Assembly (NCBI GenBank): GCA_032164245.1
Contig: JAVMKO010000009.1
Coordinates: forward strand, 84,610,712 to 84,674,711
Source of the DNA: Sternotherus odoratus
Lineage: Eukaryota > Chordata > Testudines > Kinosternidae
Direction of reading: 5' to 3'
DNA: 64,000 bases
Made by a program: the position numbers and the translations under genes. The notes beneath the pieces are model-generated. The model ran no database searches, was not told the DNA's origin, and worked only from the letters and a program-made list of their open reading frames with translations. Shown in pieces: positions 19,480 through 31,955 of the stretch. Each line of letters starts with the position of its first letter. Position 1 is the stretch's first letter.

Positions 19480-22310
19480 CAACTATTGTTCTAATACCAT
19501 CAATTAGAATATAATGTCCATCACACTGCGGGACGGAATTCTTCAGACATCGGGCAGCAGCCTGTGGTGTGACCTGGAAGCAAAAGGCTGCATCTGGAGC
19601 TGGTTATAAAGAGCCTTTTCAGATACCTCTGTCACCTCAAGAATAGCAGTCTTTAGACTGTCAGTGTTTGGCCCTCTTAGCAAAATATGATTACATCTGA
19701 GCAGGATAGAGCCCACTTCCAGAACCTGATTGATGAGGGTAAAAATCCTGGTTACAGTCCTCAGGTTTGTCTTGGGAGGTGCAAAGTACCACTGAAGATC
19801 TACTCTTTGATGAAGTTAACTTATTTAATGAAAAGACTGATGAGTCTCTTCACTGTGTTAAGGACTTGAGAACAACACTTCATTTCTGGACATCTATACC
19901 CTTGTCCCACAGGAAGCACCACAAACAAGTGTACAGGCCAAGACACACCCCCCCCCCCCAAACCACCACACAAGTGACAGAGGGTACAGAGACCAAGGTA
20001 CACTGCTTCCTTAAGATCTACCACAGCTGATTCCAACCTGCTACTCAAGAGTCTCTTTTGACAAGACATGCAAGGTCTGCATTGCTGTATTGATGCCTCA
20101 TTATTCTGATCCTGCCCCAAATATTTGGTGGCCACTTTATTCATTGCATCCCCAATTGGAAGGCAATAACAGACAAATGGGTTACTGGAAACTATTCACT
20201 CAGACTATATGATTGGGTTTGTTACCTCCTACCCACAAACCTGCTTCTCCGCCCCTTTTCAGGGACCAAGTTCATGAAGCAGTCCAGCAAGGAGCCATAG
20301 AACAACTGCCACCTCCATGTCAAGGGAAGGAATTCTACTGCCCAGCTTTCTTAGTTTCCAAAAAGAACAGAGAATAGAGACTAAAAGTCTTCGTCTGAAA
20401 ATTAAAATTCAGAATGGTCACATTGGCATAAATAATCCCCTCTCGGGAAGAGGGCAACATGGTTCACAGGTCTTGACATACGAGATGCTTGCTTTCAGTT
20501 AGGCATTCACCGGTACCACATAAAGTTTCTCAGGTTCTTCCTTTGCAAGATCTTTATCAATTGAGTCCTCCTGTTCACACTAGATACAAGGTAATCATGG
20601 CCCAGAAATGAAAATGGAATGGAATGGCCCAGATGAGAGGGAATGGCTTTACAGTCTTTCCATGTCTCTCAAACTGGTTGCTGATGGGCAGATCTGGTAG
20701 AGAAATTCAGTCAGTGATCTTATGTCTACTCTTTCTGTTGTGTTACCTGGGAGTCTGTATCAACAAACAAAAATTCAATTTGATTCTCTCAAGGACCATC
20801 AATTTCACAACAGCGACCCTGGATTCAGCAAGAACCTACCTTCATCTCTGAAGAAGAGATTCTGCGCCATGAGTAATTTGATAAAACAGGGTTAAGATTA
20901 GCAGCTGTGTCAGGTCACCCTGAGACTACAGACAGGTCTGCTTTTCCCTTCTAAGCATCATGGCCACAGGCACCTACGTAACACTGTTTACCAGGCTCCC
21001 CCTCCACTGCCTATAAACCTGATTTCAGTCCATCTGCTCATCAGACGACATCAGTGCTGAATAGCAGTCCTGGTCAAAATCCCTGCTTCTGTTGCCTGAT
21101 GGGGAAACCCAGAAAAAGTGTGGGAGTTCCTTTTTTAACACTCGAGGGAGCCCATGTGGAGAGTCACGGCATAAGGCATCTGGACCCCTTGAGAGGTCAG
21201 GATGCATATCAACTTAGTGGAATTAAAGGTGATCCATCTAGCTTGCAACAGATTCCTTCCACTCATCCAATCCTGATCTATGCAGATAATGTCTGATAAC
21301 ACTACAGTCTTCTACACAAACAGAGGAACAAGGTCCCTTACTTTATATGCAAAGGCAGTTAGCCTATGGAATTGGTGCGTCAGAAGCTACATAATGCTCA
21401 AGGCAGCATATTTAGCAGGCATGCAGAATTCCTTTAGCAACAGTCTCAGCAAATGTCTTTCTATAGACCATGAATTCACAATTCCATCCTGAATAAGATC
21501 TCCACCCTATGGGGGACACTGTCTTGGGACCTCTTCACCTCATAGGTGAACAAGAAATTCACCCTGTATACTGGTTTAAGATTAGCAGCCGTGGTAGTCT
21601 GTATCCATAAATAAGACTCTGTATACTGTTCCTGAGCTGGGCTGGGGCTCAAAGTGTGATACTCTTTTGCTACCTTGGACAGACCACCCAAGATATGCCT
21701 TTCCTCCGATCCCACTAACTCTACAAGTTCCGCTAAAGATTTTTCACAATAAGACTCAGGTCATCCGCATCACACCCAACTGCCTGGAAACAGTTCTGGA
21801 GCTTGGATTTCCTGAAGATCTCAACCCATCCTCCAAGCAGCATTTGACCATTTTCAGATCTATTGAAAACACAAAGGGGTAACCAGGCATCCCTGCACAA
21901 CTAACAATCTGATATTTGGATGGGTGGCAGTCCAATCCATTCTCAACCAAAGCAAAATGGAAGCACTTCTCCTCTTGATCCCAACAGCACTAGTTATCCC
22001 CTGAATCCTGTCATTCCTGTCATTTTAGACTATCTACTCACCTTTTAGGCATCAGGTCCATCTTGTAGTAGTTGGTACCTTTCGTCCTCCAATTGAGTGT
22101 CATACCATCTTCTCTCATCCAACAACTCTTCCGAAAGGGACTCATTAGGACCTTCTCACCAGCAGTGAAATTAACACCAGAATGGGATCTCAATCTTGTC
22201 CTGTCAGTACGTAACAGACCTCCTTTCGAACCAATAGCCACCCGTTCCATGTCCCACCTGGCAATGAAAGTTGTCTTCCTTTGTTACACTGGGGATCCTC
22301 CACGTTAATC
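19480..22310 (+). mobile_element. DIRS-type retrotransposon copy B, 5' portion (gag, RT, RNase H, start of recombinase)
   Basis: A gag-like segment (DRAHFQNLIDEGKNPG) lies near 19700-19750. RT motifs follow: a GAIEQLPPPCQGKEFYCPA block near 20290-20350 and a degenerate YLDDWL equivalent (FPCLSNWLLMGRS) near 20650-20700. Next is RNase H-like sequence with DNTTVFYTNRGTRSLTLYAK near 21285-21350, then recombinase sequence with TPEWDLNLVL and NRPPFEP near 22170-22235. Multiple stops and frame changes make it inactive. A SINE head fragment sits at 21584-21620. The element is interrupted by CR1 pieces and resumes at about 24330. Confidence 0.8.
21584..21620 (+). mobile_element. SINE head fragment nested in DIRS
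   Basis: AGCAGCCGTGGTAGTCTGTA followed by TCCATAAATAAGA is the tRNA-derived head of the turtle SINE, inserted between RNase H and recombinase regions of DIRS copy B. Confidence 0.6.
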
Positions 22311-22820
22311 TCTTACCTAACAGTCCAAAATGATCCTCAGGACCTTTCTCCTACCTTTCTCTATGTCATTGGCACGTACATGTACCACAACCACTGATTC
22401 CTCCCCACACTGCACATAAATGCACTGTCTAGATGTCTTGTGAAATCCACAGTCTTCACACCTGGCAGACAATTTATCATAATGGTCTCCTAATCAACAG
22501 AACCCTAACTACCTATATTTCTAATAATCTGACCCCACATTATTACCTGGCTCATCCCAATAACTGGAGGTCACTCCCCAGTTGTGTATCCTCAGTGCAA
22601 GAGGATACCATGACATCATCTGGAAGGAGGGTCCCAAATATGGGATTTGGGATGTTCTCCTTCCATGAGACATCCTCCTTACCAGCACAGAGGCTGTCAG
22701 ACTGGAAATTGAACCATACTGTTGAGTTCCTGAAAGTCTTATCTGTATACCTCTCTCTCTTATTTCCTCCAGTTCAGCCACTCTAGTGTCAAGAGCCTGT
22801 ACTTGGTCTCTAAGGGCCAA
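22310..22820 (-). mobile_element. CR1 LINE ORF1 fragment
   Basis: The minus strand encodes a coiled-coil-like start (MALRDQVQALDTRVAELEEI), a CLPG.KTVDFTRHLD segment and a degenerate V.VGTNDIG-like block, as in the ORF1 (zinc-finger/esterase-like) protein of turtle CR1. Stops interrupt it. It lies head-on against the plus-strand CR1 that starts near 22830. Confidence 0.6.
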
Positions 22821-22829
22821 TTTTGGGCT

Positions 22830-24260
22830 TTAGGTAGGAGATTCATGTGAGGATCTCCATTGTAGCATTCTTTGAAATGCTTCCAGTTCCACACATGGTA
22901 ACAGGAAGAACTGCAGGGTCTCAATGTGTGGACAGGAAGAGTGTGTAGGGAGCAGAGATTTTAAGTTTATGAGGACCTGGGGAACCTTTGGGGACAGAAA
23001 GGATGGGCTCCACCCAAAATGGAACCAGATTGCTGGCATATAAAATTCAAAAAGTTGTAGAAGATTTTTTTTAACTGAGGGTTTGGGGAAAGCCAACAGG
23101 GTCAGAGGAGCACAGGATTAGGACAGAGATGTCCCTTAGGGATGAATTTATTAAGGGGGATATTCTAAAGAAGACAGGAAAGAAGTTGGTAAAGTACAGA
23201 TTGGCTCTAGTGAGAAACAGTAAAACATAAGAATCCCTTTTAAATATAATACATGAAGGTGAGCAACTGAATGTTGACAAATGTTCTAGGTGCTTATATA
23301 AAAATGCTAGGACTCTAAATATCAACATGGGTGAACTAAACTGCCTGGCATTAAATGAGGATATTGATGTAGCAGGCTCCCTGGAAACTTGGTGAGATGA
23401 GGATAATTAATGGGACACAAAAATACTAGGATGCAAAATGATTAAGTGTAAATTAGTTGTTACCGCTCAAGAAAAGGATCTTGGAGTACTTGTATATGGT
23501 TCCCTGAAAACATCTGTTCAATGTGCAGTGGCAGCCAAAAAGCTAACAAAGTTGGAAACCATTAGGAAAGGGTCAGATAAAATAGAAAACACCATGTTAC
23601 TATATGAATCCATTATATGCCTATACCTGGAATACTGGATGCCATTGTGGTCGCTACATCTAAAAAAAAAAAAAAAAAGATACATTAACATTGGAAAAGG
23701 TGCAGAAAAAGAAAAATAATTAGGGGTATGGAACAGCATCCATCTGAGGAGAGATTTTAAAAGACTGGGATTGATCAGCTTAAAGAGATCACTAAATGGG
23801 GGTGTGATGGAGGTCTATAAAATCATGCCTGGTGTAGAGAAAGTGAATAGTGAAGTGTTATTTACCCCTTCACATAACACAAGAACCAGGGGTCACATAA
23901 CAAAATTAATGGTCAGCAGGTTTAAAACAAAAGGAAGTACTTGGCACAATGCACAGTAAACCTGTGGAACTTGTTGCCAGAGAATGATGTGAAAGGCAAG
24001 AGTATCTAGTTCTTTTTTGAGGCCAGTTATAAGTTCATGGAGGATAGGACCATCAGTGGCTATTAGCCAGGATGATCAGGGATGCAGCCTCATGCTCCGA
24101 GCGTCCCTAAAGCTGCAGCTGGGAGCTGGGATGGGATGGATCACTCAAAATTGCCCTGTTCTGTTCATTTTCTCTGAAACATCTGGCACTGGCCACTGTC
24201 AGACTGCATATTGGGCTTCATGGCTGTATGGCCACACTTATGTTCAAGGCAAATCCTCCT
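22830..24260 (+). mobile_element. CR1 LINE, internally deleted
   Basis: The left part (22830-23435) carries ORF1 C-terminal/endonuclease-start sequence, with MGELNCLALNEDIDVAGSLE-like residues near 23325-23385. It then jumps directly to the RT C-terminal/3' region (23440-24260), which has the turtle CR1 pattern KDLGVLVYGSLKTSVQCAVA, then TATAAAATCATGCCTGGTGT and GAAGTGTTATTTACCCCTTC. The reverse transcriptase core is absent. A run of about 16 A lies at 23662-23678. Confidence 0.75.
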
Positions 24261-24329
24261 TTTCATAAAGAGACCTCTCTGCCCTTACCTGGAATTCATC
24301 CCTAAAATAATTTGTTTCACATAAAACAA

Positions 24330-25160
24330 ACCATCCACTTATTGGCATTTCCCCCCCAAATCCTCAATGCTTCTGATAAGGAGAATAGGCTTCACTCTCT
24401 AGATATCTGATGAGCACTGGTGTTCTATGTGGAGAGATTGAAAGCAAATAGGAAACCACCGAGACTATTTAGCGCCTTAGCAGAGCAATCAACGACTCAA
24501 GCATTCTCTATGCACAGACTCGCTAAAAGGATCTCGAGCTGAATCTTTGCTGTCAACTAGCATGTGGGTGTGTCATATCCTGAAGGGATGTGAGCCTGCT
24601 CCACTAGAGCCAAAACAACCTCTATAGCATCTCTGAGATGTACTCAACTAGATACAAGTAGGGCAGATACCTGGAGTTCTAGTAGTACCTTCAAACATTA
24701 TGGGTTGGTCCATACCTGTTCTGTGGATATAGCTGTGGGAACGGCAATACTACAGACATGCGTCTTCCCATCTTCATTCTTGCTCCCACCTCTTGTTTGA
24801 CTACTGTTTACTAATTTTCCATGTGTGGAATACACCTAAGAACCATCATTCAAAGAAGAAATAGAGAGAGGTTACTTGTTACTGGCGGTGCTTTGAGATG
24901 TACGGACCCTAGCTGTATTTCACTACCCACTCTCCATCCCCTCTGTGGTAGCTAATGACTGGTTTCATGGTAAGAGAACAAACTGAAGAGGCACTGCCCC
25001 TCATACCCTCAGTTCAGAGCATGAGATCAACTGCACACGTGCAGACCAATGGCCATTGCTTACTAAAAATCTCTGGGCTCGTGTTTGATGCAGATGCTTA
25101 CCCACATGTGGAATACAGATAGGGACCACACATCTCAAAGAACCACTAATTACCTCACTT
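24330..25160 (+). mobile_element. DIRS copy B, recombinase C-terminus and 3' end
   Basis: The translation near 24440-24540 gives KANRKPPRLF...AEQST...MHRLAKRISS, the tyrosine-recombinase region also seen at 4.0-4.1 kb in copy A. The end region (24820-25150) has paired blocks GTGTGGAATACACCTAAGAA and ATGTGGAATACAGATAGGGA followed by CATCTCAAAGAACCACT, resembling the terminal and internal complementary regions of DIRS elements. Confidence 0.65.
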
Positions 25161-28100
25161 TTATTCTTTTCTGCACCAGGTTAGACCAAGAGGTGCATCC
25201 TTTTTTGAAATGAGCATTTTGAAACACTGCTCTATCATTTCCAACAGCTTCCCGCTGAAAATGAAATGCCTGACGTTTAAAATATCACCTGTAAATAAAG
25301 GACCAGCACTTTGATCTGAAATTGTAAAGGAAAATTCTAATGGTCTGTATACAAGAGGATATGTGCAATTTTTGTGTGGCGTAGAATTTCCAGCGGGTTG
25401 TATGCTGGCTGCATCCCAGACCATATTATTCAGAAGACAGGTTAGCCTGGTGAAGCAAATGGGGAAAGAAAGATGTTTTGGAATTACAGTATAGTTTTAG
25501 GGGGGAAAGGATCAGCTCCTAGTTCTGGCCCCACATCTCTCTGTACAGGCTAGAGTAGGTATAGAATTGGCTTCCTCAGTTTCCCAAAGACTAAGGACTC
25601 TGTTCTCTATCCTAGTCCTGCAGGAAGTTCCTGGATCCCTCACTTTAGGTCTGTCAGGAGTCCCTTCCAGCTGCCCCTTCCCCTCCCTGCCCCACGCGCC
25701 CGTGCTTGTGGGATGATGGAGAGTAGAATTTGCTGGCCTCCTATTCATCTCACTGACTGATCTCCATTTCAGAGCTCAGAAACAAGGTGGAAGGCATTCA
25801 GGTCACAAAAAGTCCTTCAAATGTATTTAAATGTATTCCCTTTCTGCCAGTCATCAAGGAAAGAACTCTCCCTTCCCATCCTTCTGTGCACATCCACTCT
25901 CCCTAGAGCAGTATGTAGGACCAGTACCTTCTCCAAGATCATTTCCGCAAACCCAATTGCTGAGGGGGCTAAGATTTTGTGGCTGTGAAAACCCAAATCC
26001 TCTTTTGTGGAGCATCTGAAGGGACAGTATCCTCTCTGCATAGAGAGCAGAAAATCTTAGTCTAGAAAGACCAGAACAATTATTTGGGGAAAGTAAGGTG
26101 TGAGTGGGCATTTTCCAATAATTTTCACTAAAAAATGCCCTGACATATCGGACTCATATAAGGAATGCTTATTAGGGGAGTGTGCAGTGCTGCAAACTAG
26201 AAGAAATTTCCCTGGAGTTAAGATTGCTTCTTGACTCCAGTTTGTGGTCTACTATACAGTAGTTGTAATTGTATGAAAATAAATACTATTAACACTCTTG
26301 GCCATTACATGTGCAACACGCAGTTCAGCATAATATGCACCCAATGCATTTATAGAGGTCTCTACACACCTGTGGGGAAAATATGTATATAAAATGCACA
26401 GATTTTTTTAAAGCACAATACATTTTATGTAGTATTTTTGGTGATATAAATGTGACAAGAAAACATTACACTTTTATTATGTGGAAATTGTTTTCTCTAC
26501 GTTGGCCCTGTGATTAAAACAGAGAAGCTTCCTTCTCAGTTTATTCCCAGATAATGGTTTTAATTTTTACTTCATAGAATAGAGCTTTGTATGGATTGAT
26601 TTTAAAAGATATTGTCTATAGGCATTTCTGTGAACAGTCTTAAATTGTAGTTTTATACTACACTGTGTTTCACTGTCATTTTCTTTATCCTTATTCTTTT
26701 TAAAACATGCTTTAGTTTATAAAGCCACCTAAAGATCATTTTAAGGCTAGTAGGAGAAAACAGTAACATCCATGATGGCATCAGTCACGCTGAATGATAT
26801 TCTAATTGGTTTTAAAGTAAATTAATCTTTTTTTAAACAAGGGTTCTTGAAGTATAACTTCCTTCTGTTCCACACATCAGAATGCCAGTCCTTAAAAAGC
26901 TTTACAAAACTTCTCCCTCCCTTTTCTAACAAGTCTTAAAATAGAGGAACCAATTAAACCGAATACAAATTAAATCCTGATGAGTGACATTCTAGCCCCA
27001 TTGAAATCAATGAGAAAACTCTCGACTTCAAGGAAAGTAGGCTTTCCCCTTTGTGTTTATAACTGAGCTACCTAGCAACCCTTTAAAACAATCTGTTGGC
27101 ACTTAAAACAAAGTTAAGGCTTTCCTCCCAGTGGAAGTGTATTACCTTCATAAAGCCAGACAGATCAAATATGTAGAGGTAATCACAAAAGTGTGGGGGT
27201 TTTTTTACTTTTTTTTTTCTTTCTTTTAAAACAGTAACGTGTGTCCAGAATGGCAGTTTTTTTGGGCCTGACCGTGTTGCTGCATACATGGAATTAACGT
27301 TGAGCAATGGGATTTCTGTTGGTAGAGCACATGCAGGATCAAGCCTTATTGGTCAGTATTAGTACTGTTTTGTTCACTGAGCCCATGTACTGTAGTAACC
27401 ATTGGTAGGGCATTGCCACAACAGTGGGAATTTCCAAGTTGCCACTGTTCTGTGTTGCATCTACAGTATATGCATATGTTTGTCCTGTTTGTGTAGTAAT
27501 GTACACAAACATTGTAAAGGGTTGTTTGGTGAATAGTGTGGGATTATTGTGAATTAACTTCTAACTATTGTGTAATTTGTAGAACCAAGAAAATGTGATT
27601 GCTTAAAAACCATGTTAAATTATGACTAGGTTAGTATTCAGATATTTTGTTTTGTACCCTTTTTTGTGATTATAAAACTCAGAAAACACAATGTAAGCAA
27701 ATCAGCAACATGTAAATGTATGCAAAATTTACAAAACAATTGAGACCGATATCTGGAAAGTAATCATATAAGTAGCATCAAATGCTTAAATTGTGTAAAT
27801 AGTTATAATAGAACTATTTGATATTGCCTTTTAATTCATTAATTCGTTCTGCATTTCATGTTCTGTAAACCCTTTTCCTCACCTACGTGTACAATACTGT
27901 ACCTTATGTCTTTTTTCAGGACTTCCATTATTGCTGGAGCTTCCAACATGTACATGTTTCTTTGAAAAACAATCCTACTGTTATTTTTTGTAAATAGTTT
28001 TGTATTGAATTTGCATGGATAAAACCCACATGTCCAAAACCAGTGTACATATTCTATGTATAAAATACAAACTGTTTCATAACTTCCATGTAGTCAAGTT

Positions 28101-28500
28101 ATTCATTTAAATCTTTTATATGTCTTTCAAAATCTGAATTTCCTCTTGTTTAGTCATAGCTTCCTTTAAAGGCCAGTACTCCTGTTTAAAAGGCACAACA
28201 AAACCTTTTTTTGCATCACAGCTTTTGTTCTCTTGGCAATGAACGTACTTTTTTCTGCCATAATACTTTGTGTATTGAAAGACCACCATAGGTGAGGGAG
28301 TTTGTGATGTCTTGTTTGACCAACAGTTCATAACCTGTGAAGAAAGAGATTCTCACTTCTAGTGAGGACTTTTTGATGTGGGATCGTTCCTAATTTATAT
28401 TACTTAAGACCAACAAATGTCCCGTAGATTGTATATCTGAGGGCCAACTCATCTGTGTGTTTTCTGGATCCTTCTAACGTTCAGTTGCTGTGATACTAAT
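25160..28500. other. AT-rich intergenic stretch without recognised repeats
   Basis: About 3.3 kb, AT-rich, with no transposon ends and no supported exon. AATAAA occurs at 26278-26283, and T-rich tracts and TTTTTGTAAATAG-type elements near 27980 give it a UTR-like texture. It could be distal LRCH2 3' UTR separated by the DIRS/CR1 insertions, or regulatory sequence; neither is shown. Confidence 0.4.
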
Positions 28501-28511
28501 CATCATCTAAG

Positions 28512-29413
28512 GCGGGGGGGGAGAACCTCCGGCCCGCGGGCCTTATACAGCCCGCTAAATAATTCTGTCCAGCCCACGGCGGGGCCGGGGACACGCCGCA
28601 GCCGCCGGCCAGGGATGCATGCGGGCCGCCAGGTGGGGGCAGCTCACGCCTGGGGGAGCCGCCAGCGCTGCGCGACCACCCAGCGGGGGCGGCTCACACC
28701 TGGGGGAGCCGCCGGCACTGCGCGACCACCCAGCGGGGGTGGCTCACACCTGGGGGAGCCGCCGGCGCTGCGCGGCCACCGTTAGCCGGGCGGCGAACAG
28801 AGGAGCCGCGGGGAGCCGACGGTAAAGGGGGTGTGGGGGGGAGGCTGGGCTGGGGGGCAGGCAAGGGGGCGATGGGGGGGGAGGCCAGGCTGGGCGGACG
28901 GGGAGGGGGGCAGGAGACTAGGCTGGATGGGGTGGGCGAGGCGTGGGTGTGGGAGGGAAGGAGGTTTGGTGGGGGGGAGGCTGGGCTGGGCGGGTCAGGC
29001 ATGGGGGGGGAGGAGGCTGGGTTGGGAGTGGGAGGGGGGAGGAGGTTAGGTTCGGTGGGATGGGCCGGGCCAGGCAGGGGTGGGGAGGGAAGGCGGTTAG
29101 ATGGGGGGAGGCTGGGCGGGGGTAAAGGAAGATCACCCCCCTACACCCAGGCTGATAGCGGGAGCTGACTAGGGCAGGCAGCAGGACCCCGGCTGGCAAG
29201 GGGCCAGCAGGGAAAACCCCAAAGCAGTGCAGGGCTAAGCACTCTGCCTGCCACTGCTTTGGGGTTTCCCCCGCTGGCCCCTTGCCAGCTGGGGTCTCAA
29301 CTCCCATTGCCAGCCTGGGCTTCCTGGGGGCGGGGGGGGGGGGGGGTAGCGGCCCGCGAATGACATTATAAATGTCCAAATGGCCCTGGACAGAAAAAAG
29401 GTTCCCCACCCCT
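28512..29413. mobile_element. GC-rich non-autonomous hAT element, copy 2
   Basis: It is flanked by CATCTAAG and GATCTAAG (7 of 8 match). It shares the termini (GAGAACCTCCGGCCCGCGGG and AAAAGGTTCCCCACCCCT), the G-rich tract and the long hairpin (arms 29187-29229 and 29252-29294) with the copy at 8056-9060. The left third differs: it has roughly 50-60-bp direct repeats containing GCTCACACCTGGGGGAGCCG instead of the copy-1 sequence. Open frames here are compositional. Confidence 0.85.
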
Positions 29414-29422
29414 GATCTAAGG

Positions 29423-29525
29423 CCAGGTCTACACTGGGGTGGGGGAGGGAGGTGTTTACCTAAGATACGCAACGGAGTTCTGAGTCGATGGGGCGTGCGC
29501 TCAGGGATCAAAACACACACACACC
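29423..29525. mobile_element. MITE end fragment (CCAGGTCTACACT)
   Basis: GCCAGGTCTACACTGGGGTG then TAAGATACGCAACGGAGTTC resembles the ends of turtle (A)GGTCTACACT MITEs, but only one end is present. A short CACACACACAC run follows. Confidence 0.4.
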
Positions 29526-29529
29526 TTTC

Positions 29530-31730
29530 AAAATATGTTTGTGAGACTATATTAAATTGAAATATCGATCAAGGTATTATAATTAGCTTCAAATTTAGCA
29601 TTTCAGATAGCTATTAGAAAGTTTGAAGTAATTTATGTAAATATTAGGGTTCTTTTTTTTAAAAAAGGTTGCATGTTATTTCAGTATGTCATAGCTATTT
29701 CCAAAAAACATATGTAATCATTTGTTTGCTTTATTTCCAAGCCAGGGCTCTGTTAGGATGGAAATCTCATAGTAATAAATGTTCTGATCAGACAGCTAAG
29801 GAGGAAGTTGTTTTATATCTTAATTTACCTAGTCATTTCAACGTATTTGCCTTTGTAACTGAATGATAAACATCTCTGTAGGAGAGTACAGCAATAACTT
29901 GCAGGTAATCACTAGGACAGTGTAAAAAGAATTAGAAAAATGTTAATTACCTATTAACTTCAGAAATATATTAAAGATTTAAATGTGTATCATTTGTATT
30001 TTAATAGAAACGTTATAATTATTAGCCTGTATGTAGTAATTCCTTAAACTTTTTAACTGATATTTTAAAATGTGATCAATTTATAAAATGATTGGAATAT
30101 TTGTATTTATCTGCTCAGTAAACATCTGTCCTTCTGGTATTTTAACATTGGGCTTTATTATACAATGGTTATCTGTTTAGTATAACAAAAATGACATGTA
30201 TTTATACACACACGGGATATATGATAGTATCCCATAAAGGTTTTATCAGTATGAGATTGGAATGTTGGCATTATTCATCGAGTGGACGTAACTTTTTGTG
30301 GCCCTTTGTAACTCTCCAGCAATCAAAATATAGCCCTGGAAAGAAATAATTTTCCACTAATCATTTAAGAGATGAAAATACCCAATTTTCATAATCAAGG
30401 TAAGTTCCTGTGAGATAATGCACAGGCCTCCCACATCACGGCTTCCCCCTGGTCCAATATACCATGGAAACCCTAGGAATTACTTGAAATTTGAATTCAT
30501 CTGGATGCTAAAGCAGGTTTTGCTTAGCTATGTTTTTGTAATATATCTATTTAAATATTCCCTTAATTTCCAGTTACTTCAAAGATGGTGATAACCTGAA
30601 AAGTAGCAGGGCCCCGCAGGGGAGTAAGACTTAAAAGTGACCAGTAACCCATGGCATTAGTCAACTGCAACTCTGGATTGCATCCACTCACAAGGAGTAC
30701 TCCCAGCCTGTACTACTTCTATGGCATGAGACCAGGCTCCCTACTTCACATAACCTGTCTGGGCCTGCTGAATGCACAGGCTGACCTGAGCAGCTGGTCA
30801 CAAGAGCAGAGGTGACTCCTCATCTGTATCTCCAGCAGCCAAGGAGTCACTGCCACCTTGTCCTGCCAGCTCCGTGCTGTCCAGCCGCACAACTCAGCAG
30901 AGTGCAACTGCTGACTTTAGCAGCCCATCCCCACTGCAACCATGTCCTGGTGGAGCTTCTTGTGGATATGTTGAGAGGGACAGGAATGTGCCACTCTCCT
31001 TGCCAGACACCCTCTCCCATCCTTCCACCCCCCCCCCCCCCAAACCCCCTCCACACAAACCGAAGATGTTCCTCCCCAACACAGGAAAAAATTGCTTGTC
31101 GGGGAGGCTGACACCCGTGGGTCCTCATAGCTGGGCTTTCCCCTGAGCATGGATGCGGTTCACGCCAACATGACTTCAGCAGCCACCTCCCAGTTCTGCA
31201 CTGCCTGTTGCCCAAACTTTCAAACTACACATTGCCAGGGCCTGTCACACTGCTTTTATCTTCCAAATTATGTATGCAAATGTGTAACGATAACTCTGGT
31301 CAAATTCATCCTTTATAAATGTGTTTGTGACTTTCATCCTTTTTCTGTCACGTGAATCATTTTGAAGCTGATCCTGATTTTTATTAATGAGTGTTGTAAG
31401 AATTCACCAAATAGCCACTGGCTGGACTACTGTCGGTTTACAGGCTGTTGACACACTGCGCTCTTTAAACATTTGCTGTTTCTGGGGTGTGTTCTTGGTC
31501 ACCTGAGACTCCTGTTATTCTCTGATTATGACAAAAACATGACAAGCCAAGGAAAAGCAAATAACACACTTTCTGGTACAAACTTTTGGATAAACAAATT
31601 TGATTGTGAACAGTTTTTAAAGAAATTACAACCTCCATCTACAGACACCACCACAAGTGACTGGAGTACTGATCAAAGGGGACAGCCTGGCTGAAGGGCA
31701 ATCAGCCAGCCAGCGGTGAGAAGCATCTAA
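29530..31730. other. Intergenic, AT-rich then mixed; nothing recognised
   Basis: 29.5-30.6 kb is AT-rich unique sequence. 30.6-31.25 kb is more GC-rich with a poly-C run at about 31026-31040. No splice-supported exon or repeat family could be assigned. Confidence 0.4.
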
Positions 31731-31734
31731 GTTT

Positions 31735-31919
31735 GCAAGAATCAGAGAGGTAGCCGTGTTAGTCTGGAATAACAGAGGTAACAAAGAGTCCTGTGGCACC
31801 TTAAAGACTAACTAAAGTATTGAAGCATCCGACGAAGTGGGTATTAGCCCATGAAAGCTTATGCTTCAATACTTTAGTTAGTCTTTAAGGTGCCACAGGA
31901 CTCTTTGTTACCTCTGTTA
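31735..31919 (+). mobile_element. SINE with perfect 59-bp fold-back
   Basis: The SINE head (GGTAGCCGTGTTAGTCTGGA) is followed by a tail in plus orientation and then the same tail inverted. Arms 31770-31828 and 31861-31919 are exact reverse complements around a 32-nt loop (31829-31860). Confidence 0.85.
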
Positions 31920-31955
31920 AGTTTGCAAGGGCACTGAGTGTTAAGATCAGGTTAA

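Noticed and set aside
22030..22300. Possible host gene with a PEWDLNLVL segment
   Set aside because: The segment is the DIRS tyrosine-recombinase region, continuous with RT/RNase H upstream.
28918..29520. 200-residue proline-rich open frame on the minus strand
   Set aside because: It lies wholly over a GC-rich hAT element and its flank. The frame is open because of composition, and there is no splice site, start context or domain.
30812..31215. Overlapping 90-120-residue frames on both strands
   Set aside because: They are proline/cysteine-rich around a poly-C run, with no splice sites or domain.
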